Origin: Streptomyces sp. XY006
GTDB lineage: Bacteria; Actinomycetota; Actinomycetes; Streptomycetales; Streptomycetaceae
Length of the DNA: 64,000 nucleotides
Direction of reading: 5' to 3'
Assembly: GCF_002237655.1 (NCBI RefSeq)
Contig: NZ_NOKT01000041.1
Span: 1 to 64,000 of the forward strand
Positions 40,571 to 49,622 of the stretch are shown in pieces (position 1 is the first letter of the stretch; every line of letters begins with the position of its first letter). Under the pieces are notes generated by a model. The model saw nothing but the letters and a program-made list of their open reading frames with translations. It made no database searches and had not been told where the DNA came from. A program made the translations under genes and the position numbers.

Positions 40571-41553
40571 CGGGAACCTCCGGTGTAACGGCCGAGCACG
40601 TCCTGGAGCGCGCGCTGTGCCAGCTCGATCTTGAACTCGTTGTCCTCGCGCGGCTGGGCGTCCTGCACCAGGAGGCGTCCGGCCGCCGCGATGTTCCGCT
40701 CCGTCAGAGGCCGGCCCTCCAGCGCGGTTTCGACCTCGGGCGATCGCCAGGGTCGGGTGGCGATGCCGCCGAAGGCGAGGCGGGCCTCTTCGACGGTTCG
40801 GCCGCTCATGCGCAGCACGACGGCGACGGAGACGACTGCGAACTCGAAGGTGGCGCGGTCCCGCAGCTTCAGATAACGCTGACGGGCGCCCGGTGCCGGC
40901 AGTGGAACCTCGACCGCGGTGATGAGCTCGCCGTGCCGCAAGGCGTTCTCGAGATGCGGGGTGTGGCCGGGTTCCCGGTGGAACTCGGCCATGGCAATGG
41001 TCCGGGCGCCGCGCGGGCCGAGTGTGTGGACCGTGGCGTCGAGGGCGCGTAGGGCGACCGCGAGGTCCGAGGGGTGGACGGCGATGCAGTGGTCGCTGCC
41101 GCCGAGAACGGCGTGCCAGCGGCTGCGGCCCTCCAGCGCGGCACAGCCGGTTCCCGGCTCGCGCTTGTTGCAGGCGAAGCCCTCGCCCCGGAAGTACCAG
41201 CAGCGGGTGCGCTGGAGCAGGTTGCCGCCGATCGAGGCCATGTGGCGGACCTGTGGGGAAGCGCCGGCGAGCAGCGCCTGGGACAGCACGGGCAGCCGCC
41301 TGCGCACCACTGGGTGCAGGGCCACGTCGGCCATCCTGGCCAAGGCGCCGATGCGGAGCCTGCCCTCGGACTCCTCGATGCCGGTGAGCGGCAGGTGGTT
41401 GATGTCGACCACCAGGTCGTGGTCCTCGGCGCCGTCCTTCATCAGGTTCAGCAGGTCCGTGCCGCCGGCGACGAAGGCCGCGTCGGCGCTGCGGGCGACT
41501 TGTTGCACGGCTTCCGTGGCCCGGCTTGCGCGGGCGTAGGCGAAGTCCCTCAT
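40567..41553 (-). CDS. FAD-binding subunit (PaoB/YagS type)
   Basis: 328 residues from ATG 41553, overlapping the Fe-S gene by four bases. FAD-PCMH fold motifs: FVAGGTDLLNLMK, DINHLPLTGIE, RHMASIGGNLLQRTRCWYFR. The Cys cluster CNKREPGTGCAAL is the extra [4Fe-4S] loop found in PaoB and hydroxybenzoyl-CoA reductases. It passes electrons from the molybdenum/Fe-S subunits to FAD and the acceptor. Confidence 0.93.
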   Translation of the reverse strand: MRDFAYARASRATEAVQQVARSADAAFVAGGTDLLNLMKDGAEDHDLVVDINHLPLTGIEESEGRLRIGALARMADVALHPVVRRRLPVLSQALLAGASPQVRHMASIGGNLLQRTRCWYFRGEGFACNKREPGTGCAALEGRSRWHAVLGGSDHCIAVHPSDLAVALRALDATVHTLGPRGARTIAMAEFHREPGHTPHLENALRHGELITAVEVPLPAPGARQRYLKLRDRATFEFAVVSVAVVLRMSGRTVEEARLAFGGIATRPWRSPEVETALEGRPLTERNIAAAGRLLVQDAQPREDNEFKIELAQRALQDVLGRYTGGSR

Positions 41554-42152
41554 CGCCGCATCACCTTCGCCGCGTCGGCCACAGCGTCGACGATGTTCGG
41601 GTAGCAGCTGCATCGACAAAGGTTGCCGCTCATCCACTCCCGGATCTCGTCCTCGGAGCCGGTGTGGCCCTCCTCGATGCAGGCCACCGCCGACATGATC
41701 TGTCCTGGTGTGCAGATGCCGCACTGCAAGGCGTCCCGGCGGACGAACGCCTCCTGAACGGGGTGCAGTTCCTCGTTCCGGGCGAGTCCTTCGATGGTGG
41801 TGATGGAGCGGCCCTCCTGCATCACTGCCAGAGTCAGGCACGACTTGACGCGCCGCCCGTCGACGAGCACCGTACAGGCGCCGCACTCGCCCCGGTCGCA
41901 GCCCTTCTTGGTGCCGGTGAGCCCGGCCTGCTCGCGCAGCGCGTCGAGCAGGGTGACGCGGGCCTCGACGCCCGGAAGGCGATGCCGGGTCCCGTTGACC
42001 GACAACGTGAGGTCGGCGACCGCCCGGGGCTGTGCTGCCTGCGGAGCGTCCGGCGCCGCGGCGGCCTGTTCCGTTCCCGCGAAGGGGACCATCACGGCGG
42101 CCGCTGCGACACCCCCCGACTTCAGTACGTCGCGCCTCCTGTGCTGTGCCAT
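41550..42152 (-). CDS. Tat-exported 2Fe-2S subunit (PaoA/YagT type)
   Basis: 200 residues. The N-terminus HRRRDVLKSGGVAAAAVMVP is a Tat signal. The plant-type 2Fe-2S cluster is GCDRGECGACTVLVDG; the second cluster is in CGICTPGQIMSA and CRCSCYPNIVDA. It is the first gene of the operon, so export of the whole complex by hitchhiking is expected. It is divergent from a LysR gene. Confidence 0.94.
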   Translation of the reverse strand: MAQHRRRDVLKSGGVAAAAVMVPFAGTEQAAAAPDAPQAAQPRAVADLTLSVNGTRHRLPGVEARVTLLDALREQAGLTGTKKGCDRGECGACTVLVDGRRVKSCLTLAVMQEGRSITTIEGLARNEELHPVQEAFVRRDALQCGICTPGQIMSAVACIEEGHTGSEDEIREWMSGNLCRCSCYPNIVDAVADAAKVMRR

Positions 42153-42245
42153 GGGTGAACTCCTCGTCTACCCCGATACGGCGAGATGGGAATGAGCCTG
42201 ACGTCGCCGTTGCCATTCGTCCAACGCAAAGCGTGAATGTCTGTT

Positions 42246-42260
42246 ATGCATGGGATGCAT
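42246..42260. promoter_or_regulatory. candidate LysR operator (TGCAT-GGG-ATGCA)
   Basis: TGCAT and ATGCA flank GGG and fit the T-N11-A LysR box within ATGCAT-GGG-ATGCAT. An adjoining perfect dyad TGACG-A-CGTCA lies at 42260-42270. Both sit between the PaoA-type gene and the divergent LysR gene. Confidence 0.55.
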
Positions 42261-42323
42261 GACGACGTCAGGGGTCGGGGCTCAGACGTTCATGTATGAC
42301 CTGCATGAAGTCGGCCATAGGGT

Positions 42324-43247
42324 ATGTCCATGTCGCATCTGCGGAACGCGGACCTGAATCTGCTCGAAGCGCTGGCAGTTCTGCTCGAAGAGAGACATGT
42401 GACACGCGCCGCCGACCGTTTCCATCTGAGCCAGTCGGCGATGAGCCGGGTCCTGCAACGGCTCAGGGAGACGTTCGGCGACGAACTCCTGGTGCGCACG
42501 CAGCGCGGATACGAGCCGACCCCGCGCGGGCAGCAGATCCAGTCGGAGCTCGCCGACCTCCTTCCCCGCCTGGAGACGCTGCTGCGCGGCGATGCCTTCG
42601 ACCCCGCGACGGCCAGCGGTCATTTCCGCATCCACTGCACCGACTACGCCACATCCTTGCTCGGTCCGACGCTCTTCCGCCGCTTCTTCCGTGAGGCGCC
42701 CGGCATCGCCTTGGACGTGGCACCCCTGGGGGACGAGTCCTTCGTCGATGTCGAGCAGGGCCGCGCGGATCTGGTCGTCTCCGGCGTCGTGGCGCCTCGT
42801 TCCTTGCGCTGGGCGACGTTGTTCGAGGAGGACTTCGTCTGCCTGCTGTCCCACGACCATCCCGTCACCGCCGAGCGGCTGACCCTGGACGACTTCACCG
42901 CGTACCCGCACGTCATCGTCACCATCCTTGCCGGCGGCCAGACCATGGTCGAACGCCGCCTGGACGAGCACGGGCTACGCCGCGCCACGGGCCTGCGCGT
43001 ACCGTACTTCTCCGCGGCGGCGGCGGCCGTGCCCGGCACCGAACTCATCGCCACCCTCCCGCGGCGCGCGGCCTTGGCGTACGGCGACGACGCCGCCTAC
43101 CGCGTCGCTGCGGCCCCCGAGGAGCTCCCGTCCTTCCCCTACGGCATCGCCTGGCACCCCCGCGTCGACAGCGACCCCGCGCACCGGTGGCTGCGGCAGG
43201 TCGTGCGGGAGACCACCACACAGGTGACCGGGCACCGGGCAGACTGA
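42324..43247 (+). CDS. LysR-family transcriptional regulator
   Basis: 307 residues from ATG 42324 (ATG 42330 also possible). The N-terminal HTH is LNLLEALAVLLEERHVTRAA, then DRFHLSQSAMSRVLQRLRET, of the NodD/NahR branch. The effector domain follows (FRIHCTDYATSLLGPTLFRR). It is divergent from the molybdenum oxidoreductase operon with about 170 bases between starts and probably controls it in response to an aromatic or aldehyde substrate. Confidence 0.93.
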   Translation: MSMSHLRNADLNLLEALAVLLEERHVTRAADRFHLSQSAMSRVLQRLRETFGDELLVRTQRGYEPTPRGQQIQSELADLLPRLETLLRGDAFDPATASGHFRIHCTDYATSLLGPTLFRRFFREAPGIALDVAPLGDESFVDVEQGRADLVVSGVVAPRSLRWATLFEEDFVCLLSHDHPVTAERLTLDDFTAYPHVIVTILAGGQTMVERRLDEHGLRRATGLRVPYFSAAAAAVPGTELIATLPRRAALAYGDDAAYRVAAAPEELPSFPYGIAWHPRVDSDPAHRWLRQVVRETTTQVTGHRAD

Positions 43248-43264
43248 CGCATGCTCGCCCTCGG

Positions 43265-43385
43265 GCCGGCCTCGGGCAGTGCGGCGCGGCAGTCATCGAT
43301 GTCGCCGTAGGCGCAGTCGCCGGTGACCGCCCGGAAGGGGAGGCCGTCCTCGACGGCGCCCACGGCCAGGTATGCGGCGCTCTTG
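43265..43385 (-). mobile_element. IS701-like transposase fragment
   Basis: The minus strand reads SAAYLAVGAVEDGLPFRAVT then GDCAYGDIDDCRAALPEAG. This resembles the DDE-region strand of IS701-type transposases (A-x-G-x-PFRAV-x-x-D-x-x-YGD). Nothing of the rest is recognisable. It directly follows the LysR gene. Confidence 0.5.
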
Positions 43386-43523
43386 AGGTCAGGACACCGT
43401 TCTGGCGGGCTACACCACCGCGTGGGACCACGGCCTGCGAGTTGGGGCCGACGCCAAGGGCATCGTCGGTCACTGCGGAGTGGTCCCGCTGCGTCGTCTG
43501 GCGGAACGAAGCGGGCCCGTAGC

Positions 43524-43680
43524 ATGTTCGAGGCCGAGCAACTCCCCCTGCAGCAGCATCGCGTGTTCGGTCCGTCGGCCTCGGACTCCACAATCCGACG
43601 GCTGCACACCGGCGTCGACGACCACGTGCTCGCCGCCGTGGCGGAGATCCTCATCCGTCTTGACGGGCAGGCGAGGTGGG
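43524..43680 (+). mobile_element. IS1380-like transposase N-terminal fragment
   Basis: The plus strand reads LPLQQHRVFGPSASDSTIRR then LHTGVDDHVLAAV. It resembles the N-terminal segment of IS1380 transposases (L-x-x-x-x-x-FG-x-VASD-x-T-x-x-RL-x-x-x-VD). The frame degenerates after about 43680. Assignment is tentative. Confidence 0.4.
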
Positions 43681-43821
43681 CCGAACGCCCCGGGCCGGCC
43701 CGCCGCCGTCCACACCTGCTCGGCGCCGGCCACGTCGGCGACGTGGTCGTCCTCCACCCGCGTCAGGCGCCGGACGAGCCAGGCGTGGTGCCGGCGCGTC
43801 GACGGCGGTGATACCGGGACG

Positions 43822-44754
43822 TCAGGCGGGGAAGCGGGCACCGATCAGCCGCTCGGACGCCTCCCAGATCTTGCAGGCCTCGTCCATGTCGCGCAGCGGG
43901 GGCCACGGCATCTGCTCGGCGGGAGCGCCGCCGACATCGGCTCGGTCGGGACCGTAGAACTGGCCGCCCCGCGCGTCGGGGCTGGTGGCGGCCAGTAGTG
44001 CGGGGAGGGCGGCGGTGGCGGGGGTGCCGAGGACGCGGAGGCGGGAGAGCACGCGGATCATCCGGACGGCGCCGGTGTCCTTCTGCCGTCCCATGCCGGG
44101 CTGGGCGGAGAGGAGGTTGGTGGGGGAGACGCCGGGGTGGGAGAGGTTGCTGGTGATGCCCCAGCCGGCCGCGGCGCTGCGGACGTCGAGTTCGCGGGAG
44201 AACAGGCCGACGGCGATCTTGGACTGTCGGTAGGCCTTCGCGACGTCGTAGTCGCGCTCCCAGTTGAGATCGTCCCAGTTGATCGCGCCGCTGCGGGCGG
44301 CGATGCTGGTCTGGTGGGTGACTCGGGCCCTGCCCTCGATGAGCAGGGGCAGCAGGCCCTGGGTCAGGGCGAAGTGGCCGAGGTGGTTGGTTCCGAACTG
44401 CAACTCGAACCCGTCCTGGGTGGTCAGGCGGCTCGGGGGTTGCATCACGCCGGCGTTGTTGATGAGCAGGTTGACCGGGCGGCCCTCGCCCACGAGCTGC
44501 TTGGTCAGGGCGGTCACGGAGTCGAGCGAGGCCAGGTCCAGGGCCCGGGTGGTGACTCTCGCTCCCGGGACGAGGTCACGGATGCGGTCGGCGGCCTGCT
44601 CGCCCTTGGCGGGGTTGCGGACCGGCATGATCACCTCCGCGCCCGCTTGGGCGAGGCGGGAGGCGATGATGAACCCGATCCCGTCGCTCGCCCCGGTGAC
44701 GAGGGCGAGCTTCCCGGACAGGTCGGGGATGGTGATGTCGATGTTCCGAGCCAT
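43822..44754 (-). CDS. short-chain dehydrogenase (retinol-dehydrogenase-like SDR)
   Basis: 310 residues from ATG 44754. Motifs: KLALVTGASDGIGFIIASRL, VRNPAKGEQAADRIRD (NADP-type Arg), ALDLASLDSV, LLINNAGVM, FGTNHLGHFALTQ, and catalytic YRQSKIAVGLFSRELD; the usual Tyr-x-x-x-Lys is present. SDR genes of this type are often divergently paired with XRE/MmyB regulators in actinomycetes, as here. Substrate unknown. Confidence 0.9.
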   Translation of the reverse strand: MARNIDITIPDLSGKLALVTGASDGIGFIIASRLAQAGAEVIMPVRNPAKGEQAADRIRDLVPGARVTTRALDLASLDSVTALTKQLVGEGRPVNLLINNAGVMQPPSRLTTQDGFELQFGTNHLGHFALTQGLLPLLIEGRARVTHQTSIAARSGAINWDDLNWERDYDVAKAYRQSKIAVGLFSRELDVRSAAAGWGITSNLSHPGVSPTNLLSAQPGMGRQKDTGAVRMIRVLSRLRVLGTPATAALPALLAATSPDARGGQFYGPDRADVGGAPAEQMPWPPLRDMDEACKIWEASERLIGARFPA

Positions 44755-44964
44755 CAGTGGTCTCTTTCGTTCGGCGACGCGTCAGCCGCGGTCGGCGTGT
44801 GTCCATGCTGGGCAGTCGTCTGCCACGCATCCAGGACTCACCGGTCCACGGCTCGCCGATCCGCCCCTCCGCGCGGTCGGGGAGGGGCGGATCGACGAGC
44901 CGGCTGGGCGGGCGCGTGGGCGGTAGGAACACGCCAGTACCGAGGGGGCAAAGGCAAGGAACCC

Positions 44965-45250
44965 ATGCTGATCGATCCGAGCGGCCTCGCGTAGTTCCTC
45001 CGGCGCCGCCGGGAGTCGCTGCAACCGAAGGACGTCGATCTTCCGCGTGGGCAGCGCCGCAGGACCGGCGGCTCGACCACCTGTCCATGCCGGCCGGGCA
45101 CAACCCGCCCCAGCGTGGTGGAGCCGGTGAGGGGCCTGCTGCATATCCTCGGTCGCCTGCAGACATGCCCACGGAGATCATCACCGAACTCGGCGAGAGC
45201 CTGCGCCAGACCCCGCTGGGCGTCGCGCTCACCAGCTATGCCGGCCCGGA
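44965..45250 (+). pseudogene. decayed second copy of the XRE/MmyB-type regulator
   Basis: From ATG 44965 (AAGG upstream) the frame reads MLIDPSGLA, a TAG stop, then FLRRRRESLQPKDVDLPRGQ then RRRTG. This parallels the intact gene at 45664 (AGLAGFLRNRREALQPEDVG). The HTH-coding part is deleted. Later frames give LDHLSMPAGHNPPQR and PTEIITELGESLRQTPLGVA, matching DHLFRLAGHNPP and PAEIVTELGETLRQTPMGIA. A stop, a deletion and frameshifts make it a pseudogene. Confidence 0.85.
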
Positions 45251-45663
45251 CCGCCCGATGCCGGGACAGCGTCGGAGACCAACGACTTCCTCGGTGACGC
45301 CTGGCAGACGCTGATCGAACGCCTCGTGCACTGATGGCCCGCGGCGCCGGGCAGAGGCCTCACGCCCCTGATTGCCTGCTGCGTTGTTCCGTCCGCCGTG
45401 CCGCACCGACACTGCCGAACACATGCGGCAGGTCTCCCAAGAGGTCACACAGGTTCGCTCCCCGACAACTGACCTGGACCGGTGGCACACAGACGCGGCG
45501 GCAATGCCGACTCCGCCCCGCGCGGGAAGGACCGTCGACCGTGCCCTGACGCGGCGACGCGCGTCCTATGGGGGGATCGACAAGCCGTGGATACGCGAAT
45601 GCACGCGCGATAGAAGTGAAACAGCACGGGGAAACGAGGCAGAACTCTCAGAAGGGGAGCGCC
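45251..45663. other. gap between regulator relic and intact regulator
   Basis: About 410 bases. One frame near 45255-45333 ends SETNDFLGDAWQTLIERLVH, a protein-like C-terminus of unknown origin. The rest is the probable promoter region of the intact XRE gene. Confidence 0.4.
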
Positions 45664-46503
45664 GTGATCGATCGCGCAGGGCTGGCGGGCTTTCTCCGCA
45701 ACCGTCGTGAGGCGCTGCAGCCGGAGGACGTCGGCATGCCTCGGGGACGGCGCCGCAGAACTACCGGACTACGGCGGGAGGAGGTGGCGACGCTGTGCAA
45801 CATGTCGGCCGACTACTACTCCCGTCTGGAGCGCGAGCGCGGTCCGCAACCGTCACCGCAGATGCTCGCCTCCATCGCCCAGGGACTCCATCTGTCCATC
45901 GACGAGCGTGACCATCTGTTCCGGCTGGCCGGGCACAACCCGCCGCCGCGTGACAGCTCCAGTGAGCACATCAGCCCGGGGCTGCTGCGTGTTCTGGACC
46001 GGCTGCACGACACGCCTGCGGAGATCGTCACCGAGCTCGGCGAGACCTTGCGGCAGACACCGATGGGCATCGCCCTCACCGGCGACACGACGCAGTACAC
46101 GGGTCCTGCTCGCAGCAGTGGCTACCGGTGGTTCACCGACCCCAGTGCCCGGGACCTGTACGCTCCGGAGCAGCACGCGTTCATGACCCGGATGTACGCC
46201 GCAGGCCTGCGCGCGATCGTCACCCTCCGGGGTCCCGACTCCCGAGCCGCGTACCTGGCGGATCTGCTCCTGGACTCCAGCGAGGAGTTCCGGCGGGTGT
46301 GGGACGACCATGAGATCGGGATCCGTCCGCGCGAGGTCAAGCACTTCGTTCACCCCGAGGTCGGCGCCCTGGAGCTGAACTGCCAGCGCCTGATCGATCC
46401 GGACCAGGCCCATTCCCTGATGGTCTACACGGCCGTCCCGGGCACGGAGAGCTACGAGAAGCTGCAGGTCCTGTCCGTGATCGGCACACAGACGCTGCAC
46501 TGA
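45664..46503 (+). CDS. XRE-family regulator with MmyB-like ligand-binding domain
   Basis: 279 residues from GTG 45664 preceded by AAGGGGAG; upstream in-frame sequence is not supported. The HTH_31 domain is LRREEVATLCNMSADYYSRL, then ERERGPQPSPQMLASIAQGL. The MmyB ligand-binding domain covers about 105-270 (PMGIALTGD, GYRWFTDPSARDLYAPEQHA, HPEVGALELNCQRLIDPDQA). Structures of this family show a PAS-like fold that binds fatty-acid-like ligands. It probably controls the SDR gene at 43822. Confidence 0.92.
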   Translation: MIDRAGLAGFLRNRREALQPEDVGMPRGRRRRTTGLRREEVATLCNMSADYYSRLERERGPQPSPQMLASIAQGLHLSIDERDHLFRLAGHNPPPRDSSSEHISPGLLRVLDRLHDTPAEIVTELGETLRQTPMGIALTGDTTQYTGPARSSGYRWFTDPSARDLYAPEQHAFMTRMYAAGLRAIVTLRGPDSRAAYLADLLLDSSEEFRRVWDDHEIGIRPREVKHFVHPEVGALELNCQRLIDPDQAHSLMVYTAVPGTESYEKLQVLSVIGTQTLH

Positions 46504-46517
46504 ACCGGCGAACCGAG

Positions 46518-46585
46518 GACCGACTCCGCCGGGATGCCGTCCTGACGACGCTTGAGGTCGGCATCGACCTTCGTAGGAGTCGGTC
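46518..46585. repeat. nested inverted repeat (large stem-loop)
   Basis: The outer arms GACCGACTCC (46518-46527) and GGAGTCGGTC (46576-46585) are perfect. Inner arms GATGCCG (46533-46539) and CGGCATC (46559-46565) are also perfect. The 68-base structure begins 15 bases after the XRE stop and lies well upstream of the oxidoreductase operon. It may be a terminator, an IS relic or a structured leader. Confidence 0.7.
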
Positions 46586-46796
46586 GTCATGCGCTGTCCT
46601 CCGTGGTTACCGGCCCGGGGTGGACAGGCCGGACCATTTCTCCTCCTCCAGTTCGACCTCAGCCTGGGATCGGCAGAGCCTGGATGATCCCGCTCCCGGC
46701 GGCCAGCCTTGGAGCAGCGCTCGCCCCGGAGACCACACGGACGGTCGCGGCGCCGGCCTTCCCCTGCCCGAACTTGCCATCAGCCAGGAGGCATTG

Positions 46797-47419
<623 letters not shown>

Positions 47420-47420
<1 letters not shown>

Positions 47421-48397
47421 TGCGGCCCTACACCTACGCCCAGCCGCGGACGGTCCGTGAGGCTGTGCGGGACGCCAAGCCCGGCACCGCGTTCCTGGCC
47501 GGCGGCACCACCCTGGTGGACCTCATGAAGCTCGAGGTGATGTCACCCGGCCGTGTCGTGGACATCAACCGGCTGCCACTGGACGGCATCACCCTGGACC
47601 ACGAGGGTCTGCACATCGGCGCGCTGGAACGGATGAGCGACGTGGCCGCCGCGCCTGCCGTGCGCCGGCACTACCCGATGGTCGCGCAGGCGCTGGAGCT
47701 GAGTGCCTCGGCCCAGCTGCGCAATATGGCGAGCATCGGCGGCAACCTGCTGCAGCGCACGCGGTGCAGCTACTTCCGCGACGTCACAACCCCGTGCAAC
47801 AAGCGTGAGCCGGGCACCGGCTGCTCAGCCCTGGAAGGGATCAACCGCGGCCACGCCGTGCTGGGCACCAGCGACGCGTGCATCGCCACCCATCCCAGCG
47901 ACCTCGCCGTCCCGCTGGTGGCGTTGAGCACGACCGTCCACCTGGCCTCGGCGCGCGGCACGCGCACCGTACCCCTGGAGACGTTCTACACCCTGCCCGG
48001 TGACACCCCCGATGTCGAGAACGTGCTGCGGCCGAACGAGCTCGTCACTGGGATCACCGTGCCGCGCTCGCCCTGGGCGGCGCACTCGCTGTACCTGAAG
48101 ATCCGCGACCGGCAGTCGTACGAGTTCGCGCTCACCTCGGCCGCCGTCGCGCTCCAACTGCGCGGGCGCACCATCGTGAACGCCCGGATCGCCGCGGGCG
48201 GAGTGGGAACCAGGCCGTGGAGGCTGACGGCCGTCGAACGCGCCCTGACAGGCCGGCCCGCGACCTCCGCGACGTTCGAGGCGGCTGTCGCCGGTGCCGC
48301 GGACGGTGCCCGCCCACGGGAGCACAACCGTTTCAAGCCCGCGCTGCTGCGCCGCACCCTGGTACGGGCGCTGACCGAACTGCAGGAGAACCGGTGA
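47420..48397 (+). CDS. FAD-binding subunit of the second aldehyde oxidoreductase (PaoB type)
   Basis: 325 residues. FAD-PCMH motifs are FLAGGTTLVDLMKLEVM, VVDINRLPLDGI and NMASIGGNLLQRTRCSYFRD. The [4Fe-4S] loop is CNKREPGTGCSALEGIN. It has the same layout as the subunit at 40567. It transfers electrons within the exported molybdo-flavoenzyme. The next gene starts about 70 bases downstream. Confidence 0.93.
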
Positions 48398-48466
48398 GCG
48401 GCAGGCGCGGCGGCCCCGCCCGGCCTGACTCCGTCGGGGCAAACGGTCCCGGATCTGGCGGCGCAT

Positions 48467-49612
48467 ATGCTTGAGATCGCGCCTGACCTGGTCGAACGTG
48501 TCCGCCGTGGGGTCCCGTTCGTGGCTGCCACCGTCACGAGCGTTGCCGGCAGCGCTCCGCGGCAGCCCGGCTCGTCCCTGGTGGTGGACGCGGACGGCGC
48601 TGTGCTGGGCAATGTGTCGGGCGGGTGCGTCGACGCCGCGGTCCACGACGCGTGCCGGGAGATGCTGGCCGGGGACCACCACCCCAGGTCCCTGCGGTTC
48701 GGGTACAGCGACGCCGACGCGTTCGACGTAGGTCTGACCTGCGGCGGCACCATCGAGCTTTTCCTGCGCCACCACGACCCGACCACCGAGCCATGGCTCG
48801 AACCGGCTCTGGCCGATGCCGCGGGCGGCCGGGCGGTGGCCGTGGCCACGATCGTCCGCGGCCCGGAGACCCACCTCGGGCGTGCGATCGTCGTGCGGCC
48901 CGGGAGATCCGTCGCGGGCACGCTCGGGGACGAACTGCTCGACCAGGTCGCCGAGGCACGGACCACCGGTGCCCTGCACGCCGGGCTGACCGGCACGCTC
49001 GGGCTCGGGGTGGCCGACAGCTACTGCCGGGAGCCGATGACCTTGCTGGTGGAGAGCAACTCCCCACCGCCCCGGATGCTGGTCTTCGGCGCCATCGACC
49101 ACGCAGCCGCCCTGGCCCGGCTCGGCTCCTTCCTCGGCTACCGGGTGACCGTCTGCGACGCCAGGGCCACGTTCGCCACCCCGGAACGGTTCCCGGACGC
49201 GGAGGTCGTCGTCGAGTGGCCGCACCGCTACCTCGGGTCCCAGGCCGAGGCCGGCCTGCTGGACCAGCGCACCGTCGTGTGCGTGCTCACCCACGACCCC
49301 AAGTTCGACCTGCCTCTCCTGACCGCCGCGCTACGCATGCCGATTGCGTACGTGGGTGCCATGGGGTCCCGCCGCACCCACGAGGAACGCCTGACCCGGC
49401 TCCGTGACGCCGGTCTCACCAGTGGCGAGCTCGATCGCCTGCACTCGCCCATCGGCCTCGACCTCGGAGCACGCACCCCGCAGGAGACAGCACTGTCGAT
49501 CGCGGCGGAGATCGTCGCCCACCGGCACGGCGGCTCCGGAGCACCCCTGAGCACCGGGGTCCCCATCCACCACAGTGCTCCGTCGACCGGCGCACTCGCA
49601 TTCAGCAGCTGA
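48467..49612 (+). CDS. XdhC/CoxI family molybdenum-cofactor maturation factor
   Basis: 381 residues from ATG 48467. The N-terminal XdhC_CoxI domain has AATVTSVAGSAPRQPGSSLV, LGNVSGGCVDAAV and YSDADAFDVGLTCGGTIELF. The C-terminal Rossmann domain has RMLVFGAIDHAAALARLGSF, VCVLTHDPKFDLPLL, YVGAMGSRRTHEER and the final LDLGARTPQETALSIAAEI. XdhC proteins bind Moco, help sulfurate it and insert it into the large subunit. It is the only full-length copy here and may also serve the first operon. Confidence 0.92.
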   Translation: MLEIAPDLVERVRRGVPFVAATVTSVAGSAPRQPGSSLVVDADGAVLGNVSGGCVDAAVHDACREMLAGDHHPRSLRFGYSDADAFDVGLTCGGTIELFLRHHDPTTEPWLEPALADAAGGRAVAVATIVRGPETHLGRAIVVRPGRSVAGTLGDELLDQVAEARTTGALHAGLTGTLGLGVADSYCREPMTLLVESNSPPPRMLVFGAIDHAAALARLGSFLGYRVTVCDARATFATPERFPDAEVVVEWPHRYLGSQAEAGLLDQRTVVCVLTHDPKFDLPLLTAALRMPIAYVGAMGSRRTHEERLTRLRDAGLTSGELDRLHSPIGLDLGARTPQETALSIAAEIVAHRHGGSGAPLSTGVPIHHSAPSTGALAFSS

Positions 49613-49622
49613 AGGATTCACG

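Noticed and set aside
38444..40588. 714-codon plus-strand frame opposite the molybdenum subunit
   Set aside because: High-GC shadow frame; the minus strand carries all conserved Moco motifs.
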